Positions 62,925 to 64,000 of a DNA stretch of 64,000 bases are shown here, piece after piece. Position numbers and translations under genes: made by a program. Position 1 is the first letter of the stretch; each line of letters starts with the position of its first letter. Location of the stretch: the NCBI RefSeq assembly GCF_022387135.1, contig NZ_CP092462.1, positions 744,001 through 808,000 of the forward strand, in the 5' to 3' direction. Source of the DNA: Comamonas sp. B21-038 (GTDB taxonomy: Bacteria; Pseudomonadota; Gammaproteobacteria; Burkholderiales; Burkholderiaceae_C). The notes under the pieces were generated by a model. The model was not told the DNA's origin and did not search any database. It saw nothing but the letters and a program-made list of their open reading frames with translations.

Positions 62925-64000
62925 ATGAAGGCCTCGCGCGTAGGAGTGACCGTGGTGGCCGTTGCGGCGGTAGTGGCAGCGGCGGTGCTGTGGTGGTCGG
63001 GCCGCCCGGCGATGGCCTACCAGAGCGAGCCGGTGGCGCGCCAGGATATCGAGGCCACGGTGACGGCGATTGGCACCTTGCAGCCGCGCAGCTATGTGGA
63101 TGTGGGTGCCCAGGTCTCGGGCCAGATCCTGAAGCTGAAGGTGGCGCCCGGTGCCGAGGTGGCCAAGGGCGATCTGCTGGTGGAGATTGACCCCAGCGTG
63201 CAGCGTGCGACGGTGGATGCGGGCCGTGCCTCGTTGGCGGGCCTGCGTGCCCAGCTGGCCGAGCAGCAGGCCCAGCACCGGCTGGCGGGCCAGCAGCTGC
63301 AACGCCAGCAGCAGCTGAGCGCGCACGAGGCCACACGCGAGGAAGACCTGCAGACTGCCCAGGCCAACCTGGCCATGGCCGTGGCGCGCATGGACCACTT
63401 GAAGGCCCAGATCAGCCAGACCCAGGCATCGCTGAAGGCCGACGAGGCACGCCTGGGCTACACCCGCATCTATGCGCCGATGGCGGGCACCGTGGTGTCG
63501 GTCGAGGCACGTGAGGGCCAGACGCTGAACGCGACCTACCAGACGCCCAATATCCTGCGCATTGCCGATCTGTCGGCGATGACGGTCTGGACCGAGGTGT
63601 CCGAGGCCGATGTGCGCAGGGTCAAGGAGGGCATGCCGGTCTACTTCACCACCTTGGGGGGCGCGGGCCAGACCAAGCCCCGGCGCTGGCAGGGCCAGGT
63701 GCGCCAGGTGCTGCCCGCGCCCGCTGCCAGCCAGGCCCAGCCGGCCGGCAATGCGCAGACGCCGGCACCCGCCACCAAGGCCGTGGCCTATACCGTGCTG
63801 TTTGACGTGGGCAACGACGACGCCGAGCTGATGCCGCAGATGACGGCGCAGGTCGTGTTTGTCAGCGCCCGTGCCAGCCAGGCGCTGGCGGTGGCGCTGA
63901 CGGCGGTGGAAGAAGACAAGGCCCGCGACGGCGCCCATGTGGCCCGGGTGCTGGATGCCGGTGGCCAACCCCAGACCCGCAAGGTGAAGCTGGGCATACG
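62925..64000 (+). CDS. MacA/PvdR-type periplasmic adaptor subunit of a tripartite efflux pump, 3' end outside
   Basis: About 358 residues are visible; the right edge cuts the gene. N-terminal membrane anchor about 7-25, then the adaptor halves VARQDIEATVTAIGTLQPRS and YVDVGAQVSGQILKLKVAPG (barrel-sandwich), a long alpha-helical hairpin (about 85-175, Gln/Ala-rich), the second lipoyl half LGYTRIYAPMAGTVVSVEAR and a beta-barrel domain. MacA works with MacB and TolC; the PvdR form exports siderophores such as pyoverdine. The siderophore-uptake neighbours favour a siderophore exporter. The Shine-Dalgarno is GAGGGAGAG (62911-62918, approximately). Confidence 0.9.
   Translation, partial: MKASRVGVTVVAVAAVVAAAVLWWSGRPAMAYQSEPVARQDIEATVTAIGTLQPRSYVDVGAQVSGQILKLKVAPGAEVAKGDLLVEIDPSVQRATVDAGRASLAGLRAQLAEQQAQHRLAGQQLQRQQQLSAHEATREEDLQTAQANLAMAVARMDHLKAQISQTQASLKADEARLGYTRIYAPMAGTVVSVEAREGQTLNATYQTPNILRIADLSAMTVWTEVSEADVRRVKEGMPVYFTTLGGAGQTKPRRWQGQVRQVLPAPAASQAQPAGNAQTPAPATKAVAYTVLFDVGNDDAELMPQMTAQVVFVSARASQALAVALTAVEEDKARDGAHVARVLDAGGQPQTRKVKLGI

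Overview
This is a strongly GC-rich chromosomal segment with short intergenic gaps and many ATGA or TGATG stop/start overlaps. It fits a Betaproteobacterium of the family Comamonadaceae (Comamonas/Delftia-like). That placement is an inference from the thrS-infC-rpmI-rplT-pheST-ihfA-merR-tRNA-Pro block, the zapB-zapA-ssrS arrangement, the style of the cobalamin locus and the general protein flavour. No rRNA, CRISPR array, prophage or complete insertion sequence was seen. One short MITE-like element is present. Both ends cut a gene: hemN on the left, a MacA/PvdR-type adaptor on the right.

Layout. (1) 1-2645: end of hemN, a TauE/SafE permease, 6S RNA, zapA and a zapB-like gene. (2) 2699-17746: a cobalamin regulon. 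A B12 riboswitch precedes btuB, followed by cobB, cobU, btuF, btuC, btuD, cobO, bluB, cbiB, cobD, a HipA-like kinase/DUF3037 pair, cobQ and, after a small secreted protein, cobT. It covers corrinoid uptake, adenosylation, amidation and lower-ligand synthesis and attachment. The final enzyme CobS and the corrin-ring genes are not in the window. (3) 17763-33564: housekeeping and accessory genes: nth, a DUF4105 protein, a PLP aminotransferase, slyX, a MITE and a DUF2721 protein, a LysR regulator divergent from lrgAB, an ABC-2 type exporter, argP/argO, a DUF3820 protein, a MetQ-like binding protein, a MurA paralogue, and an RhtA-type exporter divergent from an Lrp-type regulator. (4) 33616-42947: a lipoprotein, then the translation block. 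A Thr-rich leader peptide and a classic attenuator precede thrS; then infC (apparently starting at AUA), rpmI, rplT, pheS, pheT, ihfA, a MerR-type regulator and tRNA-Pro(GGG). (5) 43150-51946: DNA polymerase II, the aspartate/alanine aspT-aspD pair, an old-yellow-enzyme and a LysR regulator. (6) 52070-64000: an iron/siderophore region. A Fur box precedes a FecI/FecR/TonB-receptor trio. A second Fur box precedes a gene in which the ECF sigma factor and FecR are fused in one polypeptide, followed by a frameshifted TonB receptor, a DUF3649/PepSY/DUF3325 operon and a siderophore-export-type adaptor.

The most interesting items are the threonine attenuator in front of thrS (14-codon leader with six Thr codons and mutually exclusive RNA stems), the sigma/anti-sigma hybrid next to its own damaged receptor gene, the AUA start of infC, and the HipA-like kinase/DUF3037 pair overlapped into the B12 operon.
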